Shown here piece by piece: positions 42,572-50,813 of a stretch of 64,000 nucleotides of DNA (positions are counted from its first letter, which is position 1; each line of letters opens with the position of its first letter). Origin of the DNA: JAAYDI01 sp052034005. GTDB lineage: Bacteria > Planctomycetota > Planctomycetia > Pirellulales > Pirellulaceae. The DNA is taken from contig JBPOJB010000034.1 of NCBI GenBank assembly GCA_052034005.1, positions 55,650 through 119,649 of the forward strand, given 5' to 3'. The notes under the pieces are model-generated. The model was given only the letters and a program-made list of their open reading frames with translations. It was not told the origin of the DNA and did not search any database. The position numbers and the translations under genes are program-made.

Positions 42572-43654
42572 GTGAAACCATCGCACGTGATCAGCCGAAC
42601 AGCGCTCTTGACCGCGCTGGCACTGTGCCCGCTGTGGAGTGGCGGCTGCCAGGCGCTGCGGGCGCCGCCGCGGATGGCCACCGGACCAGGCTGCTCGGAC
42701 ATCGGGGCCCGACCCTGGGTACCGCGCGAGCTCGACATGGCGACGGCGCCCATGTACCGGGTGGAGCCGCCCGACATCCTGGCCATTGACGTGACTCAGC
42801 AGATTTCACAGACCACCCATCTTCTGCAGACGGGTGACATGGTCCTGCTGATGGTTACGGGCACATATCCGGACGAGCCGATTTCCGGTGAGTACCTGGT
42901 CGGGACGGGGGGCGTGATTGAGCTGGGGTACAGCTATGGGGCCGTGGATGTCGGCGGCCAGACGGTGCATGAGGCGGCGGTTGCGATTGCGAGCCACCTG
43001 CGGAAGCAGCTGCGCGACCCGGGGGTGTCACTGTCGTTGCGGAGCGTATCGAGTCGGCCGCAGCTGTCGGGCGAGTTCATGGTGGTTTCGGACGGCACGA
43101 TCACGCTGGGCCCCTACGGCAGCATCTCGGTGGTGGGGCAGACGTTGGACGAGGTGCGTGAGACGATCACCCGGCACCTGTCCGGTCACTTCGACCATCC
43201 GGAAGTCTCGGTGTCGGTCTCCGCGTTCAACAGCAAGGTCTACTACGTGGTGCTGCAAGGCGGCGGGATGGGCGACCAGTTGGCTCGCTTTCCATGCACA
43301 GGCAACGAGACGGTGATGGACGCGTTGAGCCAGATGAACGGTTTGTGCTACGAGTCTTCAGCGCGGATGTGGATCGCGCGGCCGGACCGCGACTGTGGGA
43401 CGAGCCAGATCCTGCCGATCGACTGGCAGGCCATCTCGCAGCGGGCGGACGTGGAGACCAACTATCAGTTGATGCCGGGCGATCGGTTATACGTGGCCCA
43501 CGACCGATGGGTGGCATTGGACGTCGCGATCATCAAGCTGGCCCGGCCGATTGAACGGGTCTTCGGCTTTACCATACTCGGGACGGGAGCTGCTTCGCGG
43601 CTGTCAGGCAAGGTGTTGCGCAACGACCTGTCGATTCTCGCACCGGTCTATTGA
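42572..43654 (+). CDS. polysaccharide export outer-membrane lipoprotein (Wza-like)
   Basis: The protein (about 360 residues) has a lipoprotein signal (LLTALALCPLWSGGC, lipobox Cys26), a poly_export domain (YRVEPPDILAIDVTQQ; GEYLVGTGGVIELGYSYGAV), then SLBB-like repeats (GEFMVVSDGTITLGPYGSI; VVLQGGGMGDQLARFPC) and a C-terminal amphipathic stretch. It should form the outer-membrane channel for the polymer made by the genes downstream. The GTG start is chosen because it places the hydrophobic signal near the N-terminus; upstream ATG codons add an unlikely extension. First gene of the polysaccharide locus; the AT-richer stretch at 42410-42510 is the likely promoter region, but no clear hexamers were found. 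Confidence 0.85.
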   Translation: MKPSHVISRTALLTALALCPLWSGGCQALRAPPRMATGPGCSDIGARPWVPRELDMATAPMYRVEPPDILAIDVTQQISQTTHLLQTGDMVLLMVTGTYPDEPISGEYLVGTGGVIELGYSYGAVDVGGQTVHEAAVAIASHLRKQLRDPGVSLSLRSVSSRPQLSGEFMVVSDGTITLGPYGSISVVGQTLDEVRETITRHLSGHFDHPEVSVSVSAFNSKVYYVVLQGGGMGDQLARFPCTGNETVMDALSQMNGLCYESSARMWIARPDRDCGTSQILPIDWQAISQRADVETNYQLMPGDRLYVAHDRWVALDVAIIKLARPIERVFGFTILGTGAASRLSGKVLRNDLSILAPVY

Positions 43655-43683
43655 GCGACGCCGCGACACACGGGGAAACGACC

Positions 43684-44196
43684 TTGGGGACCATCAGGCA
43701 CAGGACGGTACAGGCGTGGCCCGCGGCGTGGGCGTTATTCGCGCTGTTCTTGCTGCCCGGTTGCAGCCAGGGTCTGGTGCGGCACAGCCTCGCGCGGCTC
43801 ATCTATCAACCCGTCTGTCCTGTCTGCAAGGCGGTCCGGATCGAGGATTGTCATTGTTTCCATGGCGCGGAGCGCGCCGGCTACTGCCAGACCTGCTGGT
43901 CGTCCCTGGATCCGATCCATGGCGTGATGCCCGAACAGGGCGTCGGTATCCCGCCGAGGGACGATGTGTTGCTCGAAGAGCTTCCCGAGCCCGGGCCGGC
44001 GGCGCCCCACGAGGTGGAGGCCGCGCCCGGCAGCCGTCTTCCAGCACCTCGGGTCGACGAGGCGTCGGACGCCAACTCACAGGTGCCGCAGTCGGTCGTG
44101 CGTCAGGCAGCGGTGCCGCGGCGCCGTTCGCGGAGCAGCCAGGCGGTGCTGCTCCATTTCGCCGACAGGGACCCACCACCTGCCGGCCGAAAATGA
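43684..44196 (+). CDS. Cys-rich putative lipoprotein of unknown function
   Basis: The 170-residue protein has a lipoprotein-type leader (WALFALFLLPGCSQG, lipobox Cys27). A compact cysteine/histidine block follows (VCPVCKAVRIEDCHCFHGAE, then YCQTCW), suggesting a metal site, and then a long Pro/Ala/Arg-rich, disordered tail. The TTG start with GGGGAAA upstream puts the signal at the N-terminus; an alternative TTG at 43651 overlaps the stop of the export gene. Being between the export channel and the polymerase suggests a role in assembly of the export complex, which is inference. Confidence 0.6.
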   Translation: MGTIRHRTVQAWPAAWALFALFLLPGCSQGLVRHSLARLIYQPVCPVCKAVRIEDCHCFHGAERAGYCQTCWSSLDPIHGVMPEQGVGIPPRDDVLLEELPEPGPAAPHEVEAAPGSRLPAPRVDEASDANSQVPQSVVRQAAVPRRRSRSSQAVLLHFADRDPPPAGRK

Positions 44197-45626
44197 CCTG
44201 GATCCGACCGGCAGTCCTGTCCGCATGGAGGCGATTTGACGACATGGCAACCGCGGCAGTCGAGCACCAAGGCAGCGCGCTCAGCGCCTGCGCGCCGACC
44301 GACGACCGGCACGGGTGGGGCCTGGCGTTGTTGTTGGCCGCGGTAGCCGCCCTGTTCATTCGCCCGGCCGACTTGTTTCCGGAACTGGCGGACTGGCCGA
44401 TCTACCAGTACTTGATCGCCGCGGGTCTGGTCGTCTCCGTCCGCGCCGTCGGCGGGCTCTTGACTCACCGGAAGCTGCGGGAGCAGATCGTCACGGCATG
44501 CCTGCTGGTGTTCCTGGTCTGCGTGGCTGCCTCGCACCTGTCGCACGGCTTCCTCTGGGCGGCTCGCATGTCGACCTACCAGGTCGCCAAGTTGATCGCG
44601 CTGTACCTGTTGATGGTCGGCCTGCTCAATACGCCGCAGCGATTGAAGCTCTTCCTGCGATGGCTGACATTAGCCATCACCGTCATGGCGACGCTCGCGC
44701 TGTTGGATCGCGCCCAGGTGATCGACATCGCGGCGCTGGAGCCGGTGTTCAGTCGCGGCGTGGGTCCGGGTGCCGCACCGGTCGAGCGGATCCGCGGGAC
44801 GGGCATCTTCCAAGACCCCAACGACTTCGGCTTGATTCTGGTCACCGGGCTGGTCTTCTGCGCATCGTTCCTGCTCACCCCGCACATCGGCTGGCCGCGC
44901 TACCTGTGGTTGGCGCCCGGGGTCGTGCTGCTGGCCGCGCTCGTCCTGACTCATTCGCGCGGCGCGTTGATCTCGGTGGCGTGCGTGTTCCCGGCGATGG
45001 CCGCCTATCGCGGAGGCTGGAAGTGGGGCGCCTTGCTGTTGTTGTGCCTGCCTTTGCCGTCCGTGGTCTTGTCGGCCCGGATGTCGGACTTCGGGGTGCT
45101 CGAAGAGGGCACGGGCCAGACGCGGATTCAAGCCTGGTCGGATGGCCTGGCGGTGTTCCAGCAGCACCCGGTTTTCGGGTTGGGTGCGGGCTTGCTGGTG
45201 GAAGAGAACGGGATGGTGACGCACAATTCGTTCCTGCACTGTTACGCGGAACTGGGCGTGATGGGCGGCACCGCCTTCCTGGCGTGTTTCCTGGCCGCGG
45301 CGCTCAGCCTGTGGGCGCTGCGCGACCAGCACAAGCACCCGGCCGCGTCGGACCGCATGCCGCGCGAGCTGCAGGAGCTGGTTCACATCCGCGCCTTCGT
45401 CTTCGCCGCGCTGGCCGCCTACTCGGCCGGCATGCTCACGTTGTCGCGTCAGTTCGTGGCGCCCACCTACATGATGCTCGGACTCGCCGCGGCGACCACC
45501 TCGCTGCACGGGTCCGCGGCGGGCACCTGGCGGTTGAACATGCGGTTCCTGTCCGCAGTGGGGGCGGCCGGCCTGGCGATGCTGTTGGCCACCCACCTGA
45601 TCGTACGCGTGTTTGTGCGTTGGTAA
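44193..45626 (+). CDS. O-antigen ligase/polymerase family membrane protein (Wzy_C)
   Basis: The 477-residue protein has about ten to twelve transmembrane helices. It carries the Wzy_C features: LTHSRGALISVA followed by a large periplasmic region (MSDFGVLEEGTGQTRIQAW) and HNSFLHCYAELGVMGG, the His/Glu motif of O-antigen ligases. It polymerises repeat units or transfers the glycan to an acceptor. Its start overlaps the preceding stop (ATGA); a second ATG at 44244 is possible. Confidence 0.88.
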   Translation: MTWIRPAVLSAWRRFDDMATAAVEHQGSALSACAPTDDRHGWGLALLLAAVAALFIRPADLFPELADWPIYQYLIAAGLVVSVRAVGGLLTHRKLREQIVTACLLVFLVCVAASHLSHGFLWAARMSTYQVAKLIALYLLMVGLLNTPQRLKLFLRWLTLAITVMATLALLDRAQVIDIAALEPVFSRGVGPGAAPVERIRGTGIFQDPNDFGLILVTGLVFCASFLLTPHIGWPRYLWLAPGVVLLAALVLTHSRGALISVACVFPAMAAYRGGWKWGALLLLCLPLPSVVLSARMSDFGVLEEGTGQTRIQAWSDGLAVFQQHPVFGLGAGLLVEENGMVTHNSFLHCYAELGVMGGTAFLACFLAAALSLWALRDQHKHPAASDRMPRELQELVHIRAFVFAALAAYSAGMLTLSRQFVAPTYMMLGLAAATTSLHGSAAGTWRLNMRFLSAVGAAGLAMLLATHLIVRVFVRW

Positions 45627-45657
45627 TTGGCGGCCTTCACCGGAAGCGATTGAGAAC

Positions 45658-46668
45658 TTGGACTCGACCCACACCCACACGGACCCCTCGGAACTGGCCT
45701 CGCCGCCAACGAACCTCGTTGGTCCGGTCCCACCGGCGCCGGGCGACGCGGACGATCGTTGTCCGATCGCGCAGGGTGCGCTCGGCGCGGCGCAGGCCGA
45801 TTGCGAGCGCACGGGCGCCGAGGCGGTCCCGGGCCGCGGCACGGGCGAACTGCCGGTGACGCTGATCCGCGCGCGACGTCGCTGGGAGCTGCTCGATTTC
45901 CGCGAGTTGTACATTTACCGCGACCTGTTCCGGTATCTGGTGCGGCGCGAGATCAAGGTGCGGTACGCGCAGAGCGCGATCGGGGTGGGGTGGGCCGTGC
46001 TGCAACCGCTGTCCACGATGTTGATTTTCACGGTCATTTTCGGGCGCTTGGCCCGCATCTCGTCGGACGGCGTGCCGTACGCGCTGTTCAGCCTCGCCGG
46101 CCTGGTGCCCTGGCTGTACTTCTCCAACAGCGTCACCGACGGGGTCAACAGCCTGATCGCCAACTCGCAGATGCTCAGCAAAGTCTATTTCCCACGCATG
46201 TTCTTGCCGCTCTCGGCCGTCGCCGCACGCCTCATTGATTTTGTGGTCGCCGGCGCCGTGCTGGCCGGCCTGATGGTCTGGTACGGGTTCCTGCCGGCCT
46301 GGGGACTGCTGGCGTTGCCGTGGCTGCTGGCGTTGCTGGTGTTGAGCGCCGTGGGGCTGACACTCTGGCTCGCCACATTCGCCATACAATACCGCGACGT
46401 GAAGCATGCGTTGGGGTTCCTCGTCCAAATCCTGATGTACACCGCTCCGGTGGTCTATCCTGCGAGCCTGATCCCTGAGCGGTGGCGGATCTGGTACGCG
46501 TTGAACCCCTTGGTCGGCGTCATCGAGGGATTCCGCGCTGCGTTGCTGGGCACGCGCGGCATGCCGTGGACATTCGTCGCGATCGGCACGTGCGGCGCGG
46601 TGCTGCTGGCCGGTTCCGGCGCCTACTACTTTGCCAGCCGGCAGCGATCGTTTGCCGATGTTGCGTAA
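45658..46668 (+). CDS. ABC transporter permease for polysaccharide export (Wzm/TagG type)
   Basis: The protein (about 336 residues) is an ABC2-type permease with six helices: after a polar N-terminal tail of about 65 residues comes LYIYRDLFRYLVRREIKVRY, then GWAVLQPLSTMLIFTVIFG and further helices ending YYFASRQRSFADVA, the typical Wzm end. It moves the lipid-linked polymer across the inner membrane with the ATPase encoded next. The start is uncertain: a TTG is chosen, no in-frame ATG lies before the core domain. Confidence 0.9.
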   Translation: MDSTHTHTDPSELASPPTNLVGPVPPAPGDADDRCPIAQGALGAAQADCERTGAEAVPGRGTGELPVTLIRARRRWELLDFRELYIYRDLFRYLVRREIKVRYAQSAIGVGWAVLQPLSTMLIFTVIFGRLARISSDGVPYALFSLAGLVPWLYFSNSVTDGVNSLIANSQMLSKVYFPRMFLPLSAVAARLIDFVVAGAVLAGLMVWYGFLPAWGLLALPWLLALLVLSAVGLTLWLATFAIQYRDVKHALGFLVQILMYTAPVVYPASLIPERWRIWYALNPLVGVIEGFRAALLGTRGMPWTFVAIGTCGAVLLAGSGAYYFASRQRSFADVA

Positions 46669-46701
46669 GTGCGAGAATGATCAGGACGTTGAGTTACCGC
46701 C

Positions 46702-47952
46702 ATGTCACCGCCTAGCGCCATCACCGCCGACAACATCTGCAAGGCGTACCGCATCACCGTCAACAAGGCGGTGCCGGACACACTGGTCGGCGCCGTGCAG
46801 GCCCTGGCGCGCTACCCCGTCGCCAATTTTCGTCACCTCCGCAGCTTGACGACATTCGGCTCGGGCAACGGCGATGATGTCGTCTGGGCGCTGCGCGACG
46901 TGTCGTTTGACGTGGCCCAGGGTGAGGTGGTCGGGGTCGTGGGGCGCAACGGCGCGGGGAAGAGCACGTTGCTCAAGGTGCTGTCCCGCATCACGGAGCC
47001 CACGTCCGGTCGCGCCACGATCCGCGGGCGCGTCTCCAGCCTGCTGGAGGTCGGGACCGGGTTCCACCCGGAGCTGAGCGGCCGTGAAAACCTGTACTTA
47101 AACGGCACGATCCTCGGCATGACGAAGCGGGAGATCGACCGGAAATTCACGGAGATCGTCGAGTTCTCCGGCGTCGAGCGATTCCTGGATACGCCGATCA
47201 AGCGCTACAGTTCGGGGATGCAGGTGCGGCTCGCGTTTTCCGTCGCCGCGCACCTGGACGCGGATATCCTGTTGATCGATGAAGTCCTGGCGGTCGGGGA
47301 TGCGGAGTTTCAAAAACGCTGCATCGGCAAAATGCAGGAGGTGGCCGCCAGTGGCCGGACCGTGCTGTTCGTGAGCCACAACCTGGCGGCCGTCGGCCAG
47401 CTATGCACGTCGGGCATCCTCCTGACGCACGGGCGTGTGGCCGCGGTCGGGAGCCTCACGCAGGTCATGCAGACGTACCTGGAGGATCTGTTCGACACGC
47501 AGGCCGAGGCGGGCGATGACGAGATGCGTATCTCGGTCGGTACGGATGTGGACGGCGCCGAGTCGCTGCGCACGTGGGCCCATGGATCGCTGCTGACCGT
47601 GAAGGTCCGGGTGTGGACGAGACAGGCGATCCAGCGTCCGGCCGTCGATCTGTACTTCCACGCGCCCACCGGCCGCATGATCTTCGCGCGCAGCGACGAT
47701 TTCGTCCATGACGCGAGTCGCGGCGCATCGCACGGTTGGTTGTGCGAGTTCCAGTTCAGGAACAACGGATTGGCTTCCGACTACATGACCATCGATGTCG
47801 GATTACGTTACAGCTGCAGCACTCGTTATTTGAGACTCTGGCGCGCGTTGGCCGCCGTGGCGCTCGGCCCTGTGCCCAGCGGCTACACGCACGGGCGCGG
47901 CTGCCCGATCGCAGTGCCCTGCGCTGTCCAGTTACGGGAAGTGGCCGCATGA
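46702..47952 (+). CDS. ABC transporter ATP-binding protein for polysaccharide export (Wzt type)
   Basis: The 416-residue ATPase has Walker A GRNGAGKST (residues 81-89), the signature YSSGMQVRLAFSVAAH, Walker B ILLIDEVLAVGD and the switch VLFVSHNL. A C-terminal beta-sandwich of about 150 residues (from EMRISVGTDVDGAESLRTW to GLRYSCST) is the Wzt-C type domain that can bind the modified glycan end and couple chain termination to export. It follows the permease by 33 bp. Confidence 0.93.
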   Translation: MSPPSAITADNICKAYRITVNKAVPDTLVGAVQALARYPVANFRHLRSLTTFGSGNGDDVVWALRDVSFDVAQGEVVGVVGRNGAGKSTLLKVLSRITEPTSGRATIRGRVSSLLEVGTGFHPELSGRENLYLNGTILGMTKREIDRKFTEIVEFSGVERFLDTPIKRYSSGMQVRLAFSVAAHLDADILLIDEVLAVGDAEFQKRCIGKMQEVAASGRTVLFVSHNLAAVGQLCTSGILLTHGRVAAVGSLTQVMQTYLEDLFDTQAEAGDDEMRISVGTDVDGAESLRTWAHGSLLTVKVRVWTRQAIQRPAVDLYFHAPTGRMIFARSDDFVHDASRGASHGWLCEFQFRNNGLASDYMTIDVGLRYSCSTRYLRLWRALAAVALGPVPSGYTHGRGCPIAVPCAVQLREVAA

Positions 47953-48788
47953 GCCTGTTGTCTGAAACGCAACTCCGGAAGCCGTGGCGACCACCACCAG
48001 GCCGGCCGTTTGAGAAGCTGACGCCTTCGATCCCGGTGGCGGACGAACTGTTCCGAACCCGATCGGTCGTGGGCCGCAGCGGCCGCCCGATCCCGCTCGA
48101 CGTCTTCATTCCGCAGTTGGAAGGAGAGTTGCTCTACAGCCTGGTGCGCCACCTGCGTCCTGCGGCGTCGCTCGAGATCGGTCTGGCCAACGGCGTGTCG
48201 GCGGTCTATATCGCCCAAGCGCTGCACGACAATGGCGCGGGAACGCACCTGGCAATCGACCCGTTTCAGAGCACCGACTGGGAGGACGCCGGGCTGGTCA
48301 CGCTCCGCCGCGCCGGGCTGGCTGCGCATGTCGCACTCGACCCGCGTCCGTCCCACTGGGTATTACCCGATCTGGAACAAGCAGGGCGGCGGGTCCAGTT
48401 CGCGTTCGTCGACGGGAATCACCTGTTCGACTACGTGATGGCGGACTTCCTGGGCCTGGATCGCATCCTCGATATCGGCGGTCTGATCGCGTTTGATGAC
48501 TCCGACTGGCCGGCCATTCTCCGCGTGATCCGGTTTGCGCTGACCAACCGGGCCTACGAGGTGTTCGAGGTGGGCGCGGCGGTGGAGCCGCCGCCGACCC
48601 GGCCGGGGCGGGCCCGCCGCGGCCTGGCGGCGCTCGCGCGCCGCGTCCCGGCGCTGCGTCGGGTTGTCCGCCACGACCTGGCATGGCCGGCCGACGCCTT
48701 GGGGATCCGCGGGCGGTTCGTCGTGCTGAGGAAGACAGCTGACGATCCGCGTGACGGCCAGAGCAGGCATTATGTCGAGTTCTGTTGA
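47949..48788 (+). CDS. class I SAM-dependent methyltransferase
   Basis: The 279-residue protein has motif I SLEIGLANGVSAVYIA, motif II AGTHLAIDPFQ, and VQFAFVDGNHLFDYVMADF, as in Methyltransf_24-like enzymes. A basic, Pro/Arg-rich insertion (PPPTRPGRARRGLAALARR) precedes the end. In this locus it may methylate a sugar or cap the chain. ATGA overlap with the ATPase gene. Confidence 0.82.
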   Translation: MSLLSETQLRKPWRPPPGRPFEKLTPSIPVADELFRTRSVVGRSGRPIPLDVFIPQLEGELLYSLVRHLRPAASLEIGLANGVSAVYIAQALHDNGAGTHLAIDPFQSTDWEDAGLVTLRRAGLAAHVALDPRPSHWVLPDLEQAGRRVQFAFVDGNHLFDYVMADFLGLDRILDIGGLIAFDDSDWPAILRVIRFALTNRAYEVFEVGAAVEPPPTRPGRARRGLAALARRVPALRRVVRHDLAWPADALGIRGRFVVLRKTADDPRDGQSRHYVEFC

Positions 48789-48790
48789 CC

Positions 48791-49528
48791 ATGAACGAAC
48801 AGCATGCACGACACATCGAGGCCATGCTACCTGCTGACGCGCTCGTGATTGACGTCGGCGGCGGCATGGCGCCCTTCCCGCGCGCCGACTGGGTCATTGA
48901 TGCCCTGTCGTTCGATCAGCGCGGCGCACTACTGCGCAGCCGCCAGGCGGAGCAGCCGCACCGAGTCCGGCGCGACACCTGGGTCCAGCGCGATCTGTGC
49001 AGCCGCGAGCCCTGGCCGTTGTCCGACAGGCAATTCGACTACGCCGTGTGCTCGCATGTGTTGGAAGACCTGCGCGACCCCGTGTGGGTCTGTGCGGAGA
49101 TGTCGCGCATCGCGAAAGCCGGGTATGTCGAGGTGCCCAGCCGCGTGGTGGAGCAATCCACGGGGATCGAGCACCCGCGACTGGCCGGGTACTACCACCA
49201 CCGCTGGCTCGTCTCCGTGCACGACCAACAGCTCGAGTTCCGCATGAAGCCGCACCTGCTGCATGTAACACGAAACGCCGTTGTCGCCGCTACGGGGTTC
49301 TGGCGCACCATCAATCCGCGCTACGCAATCACGGTCCTCTACTGGACAGATGTGCTCCCGTGCCGCGAAGTGCTGGAGTTTGGCGAGGCGCAAGTGGTCC
49401 GTGAACTGTGTGAGTATGCGCGCGCAGCGCGTGCGTTGCCCAACCTGTTGGTCAAACCGGAGGCATCATTCGCAGATCGCGTGCGGCGCGCGATCTACTA
49501 CCGTCGGCTGGCGTGGGGTTGGGCGTGA
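48791..49528 (+). CDS. SAM-dependent methyltransferase (type 11-like)
   Basis: The 245-residue protein shows VIDVGGGMAPFPRADWVID in place of motif I and YAVCSHVLEDLRDP as motif IV, then a family-specific C-terminus (AGYYHHRWLVSVHDQQLEF). The ATG two codons inside an alternative TTG is chosen, immediately after the preceding stop. Target unknown; a sugar or lipid-linked intermediate is likely. Confidence 0.78.
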   Translation: MNEQHARHIEAMLPADALVIDVGGGMAPFPRADWVIDALSFDQRGALLRSRQAEQPHRVRRDTWVQRDLCSREPWPLSDRQFDYAVCSHVLEDLRDPVWVCAEMSRIAKAGYVEVPSRVVEQSTGIEHPRLAGYYHHRWLVSVHDQQLEFRMKPHLLHVTRNAVVAATGFWRTINPRYAITVLYWTDVLPCREVLEFGEAQVVRELCEYARAARALPNLLVKPEASFADRVRRAIYYRRLAWGWA

Positions 49529-49601
49529 TCGAAACGGAGCATTCATTTCTGCCACAAGGGCGCTGTGGGCAAGGATCATCGAACCGCTGCGAGGCCGAGA
49601 T

Positions 49602-50759
49602 ATGAGAATCTGCGTTGCCTCATCAGGGCTTGGACACGTGGTGCGCGGCGTGGAGGCGTGGGCCGACGATCTGGCCCGCGGGCTGGCCCTGCGCGGTGAG
49701 GACGTGACCCTGTGCAAAGGGAGTGGCGAACCGGCAGCCGCCTTCGAACGCGTGTTACCCTGCTGGACCCGCGACTCGCTCAAGACACGGACGCTCCTCA
49801 AGTGGATGCCCCACGGGCTCGCGTGGCGCATCGGCCTGGGCAACGGCTACAACATCGAGCAGACCACGTTCACCCGCCGCCTGATCAGATTGCTCAAGGC
49901 GGAGGCGATCGATCTGCTCCATGTACAAGACCCGCTCATCGCTCTGCTGGCTCAGAAGGCATACCAGCGAGGACGCATCAAGACGCGCACTGTCCTTGCT
50001 CACGGCACCGAGGAACCATTCACGTTCCTGAGCCAGATCACCTACCTCCAGCACCTGGCCCCCTGGCACCTGGAGGACGCACGCAACCACGGCTGTTACC
50101 AGGACACCTGGACCGTCATACCTCACTTCGTCGATACCGGTCTCTTCCGACCCGGCAGGTGTGACGATCTGCGCAAGGAATTGAATATCCCGGACCATGC
50201 CATCGTGATCCTGGCTGCCGCGGCCATCCGACGGCGGCACAAACGGATTGACTACCTGGCCGCCGAGTTCCGCACGCTGCTCGACCGGTTCCCCAACCTG
50301 CCCGCCTGGCTGGTCGTAGCCGGCGGCCGGGAATCCCAGACGGACGAAGTGATCGCCGAGGCGACGCGATCGCTCCGTGACCGGGTCCGATTCCTCGTAG
50401 GGTTTCCGCGTCCGCGCATGCCGGACTTGTACCGCGCCGCCGACCTCTTCACATTGGGCAGTCTGAAAGAGATGTACGCCATCGCGTTGGCCGAGGCGGC
50501 CGCCAGCGGACTACCGTGTGTGATCCATCGACATCCGGTGATGCAGTGGGTAGCCGGACCCGGCGGCTACGCGGCCGACCTGTCGCGCCCCGGCGGTTGG
50601 GTCGACGCGGTTGCGCCTCTCGTGCAGGGCCAGCCACGGCGCGTGGACCTGGGCCGCCTGGGTCGCGAGCACTGCGTGGCGCACTTCGATCGAGACCGCG
50701 TCGTCAGCCAGATTCGCGATTACTACGACTTCGTGTTGCACCATGACGACCCGGGCTAG
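49602..50759 (+). CDS. glycosyltransferase family 4
   Basis: The 385-residue GT-B protein has an N-terminal domain starting MRICVASSGLGHVVRGVEAW and a GT4 C-terminal domain: VILAAAAIRRRHKRIDYL, WLVVAGGRESQTDE, VRFLVGFPRPRMPDLYRAAD and the EX7E-like LKEMYAIALAEAAASGLP. It adds a sugar from a nucleotide donor. A GAGG site lies 8 bp before the ATG. Its codon third positions are slightly less GC-rich than in the genes before it. Confidence 0.88.
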   Translation: MRICVASSGLGHVVRGVEAWADDLARGLALRGEDVTLCKGSGEPAAAFERVLPCWTRDSLKTRTLLKWMPHGLAWRIGLGNGYNIEQTTFTRRLIRLLKAEAIDLLHVQDPLIALLAQKAYQRGRIKTRTVLAHGTEEPFTFLSQITYLQHLAPWHLEDARNHGCYQDTWTVIPHFVDTGLFRPGRCDDLRKELNIPDHAIVILAAAAIRRRHKRIDYLAAEFRTLLDRFPNLPAWLVVAGGRESQTDEVIAEATRSLRDRVRFLVGFPRPRMPDLYRAADLFTLGSLKEMYAIALAEAAASGLPCVIHRHPVMQWVAGPGGYAADLSRPGGWVDAVAPLVQGQPRRVDLGRLGREHCVAHFDRDRVVSQIRDYYDFVLHHDDPG

Positions 50760-50813
50760 AAGACAAAATTCATCGTGTCGTCTGAATACGAGCAAAGGAC
50801 ATCATTCAAGGCA

